A stretch of DNA of 6,753 bases from Betaproteobacteria bacterium. Its GTDB lineage: Bacteria > Pseudomonadota > Gammaproteobacteria > Burkholderiales > Burkholderiaceae. Shown here one piece after another: positions 6,701 to 6,753 of this stretch; the first letter of the stretch is position 1, and each line of letters starts with the position of its first letter. The notes beneath the pieces were generated by a model. It worked only from the letters and a program-made list of their open reading frames with translations. It made no database searches and had not been told where the DNA came from. The stretch is taken from the NCBI GenBank assembly GCA_013205155.1, contig JABMMT010000340.1, forward strand, positions 1 to 6,753, written 5' to 3'. The position numbers and the translations under genes are program-made.

Positions 6701-6723
6701 AAAATAATCATAAGGTCTTTCAT
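6697..6723 (-). other. Possible 8-codon leader ORF, or displaced 5' end, of the transporter gene
   Basis: An ATG at 6721-6723 has AAGG five bases upstream and reads MKDLMIIF followed by TGA at 6697-6699. That stop overlaps the TTG start of the transporter as TTGA. The reading ends at a run of six T (coding strand, 6699-6704). One more T would fuse it in frame to the transporter, giving MKDLMIIFLIEPLIEF as its N-terminus. It may be a coupled leader peptide, or the true start displaced by a one-base loss. A TAAAAT -10-like hexamer lies at 6744-6749, but any -35 is outside the window. Confidence 0.35.
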
Positions 6724-6753
6724 TGCAGCCTTATTCAAAATGTATTTTAGTCA

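Overview
This window is a chromosomal, origin-proximal block of core genes, all transcribed leftward (minus strand). The likely source is a betaproteobacterium of the Burkholderiales, most probably Polynucleobacter or a close relative. That assignment rests on four things: the order mnmG-rsmG-parA-parB-atpI-atpB-atpE, the moderate GC content, the style of the AtpB and AtpE N-termini, and two parS sites of the standard chromosomal type. The genus is judged from recall of family sequences, not from a search.

Read in the direction of transcription (right to left), the layout is as follows. (1) 5909-6700 encodes a TSUP (TauE/SafE, YfcA-like) membrane transporter that appears to start at TTG. (2) The 107-bp spacer 5802-5908 holds a perfect parS site (5841-5856) and a good extended -10 promoter for mnmG whose -35 element lies inside parS. 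(3) mnmG (3882-5801) encodes a tRNA U34-modifying flavoprotein and carries a second perfect parS site (4368-4383) in its coding sequence. (4) rsmG (3217-3885) overlaps mnmG by 4 nt and encodes the 16S rRNA G527 methyltransferase. (5) parA (2427-3197) and parB (1514-2404) form the chromosome-segregation pair. (6) atpI (994-1491), atpB (75-962) and the first 32 nt of atpE (1-32) start the F1Fo ATP synthase operon.

Spacers inside the mnmG-to-atpE run are only -4 to about 42 nt, and I see no hairpin terminator in any of them, so the whole run could be read as one transcript. ParA and ParB act on the two parS sites in and just upstream of mnmG, so the segregation machinery is encoded a few kb from sites it binds. 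Because one parS overlaps the presumed mnmG promoter, ParB may also influence transcription of its own operon.

I found no mobile element, CRISPR array, RNA gene or unknown-function cassette, and no stretch over 300 bp without a gene. The points worth a second look are local: the parS/promoter overlap, the intragenic parS, a run of nine C in mnmG, and an unusual start region for the transporter gene. I do not see a new biological system here.
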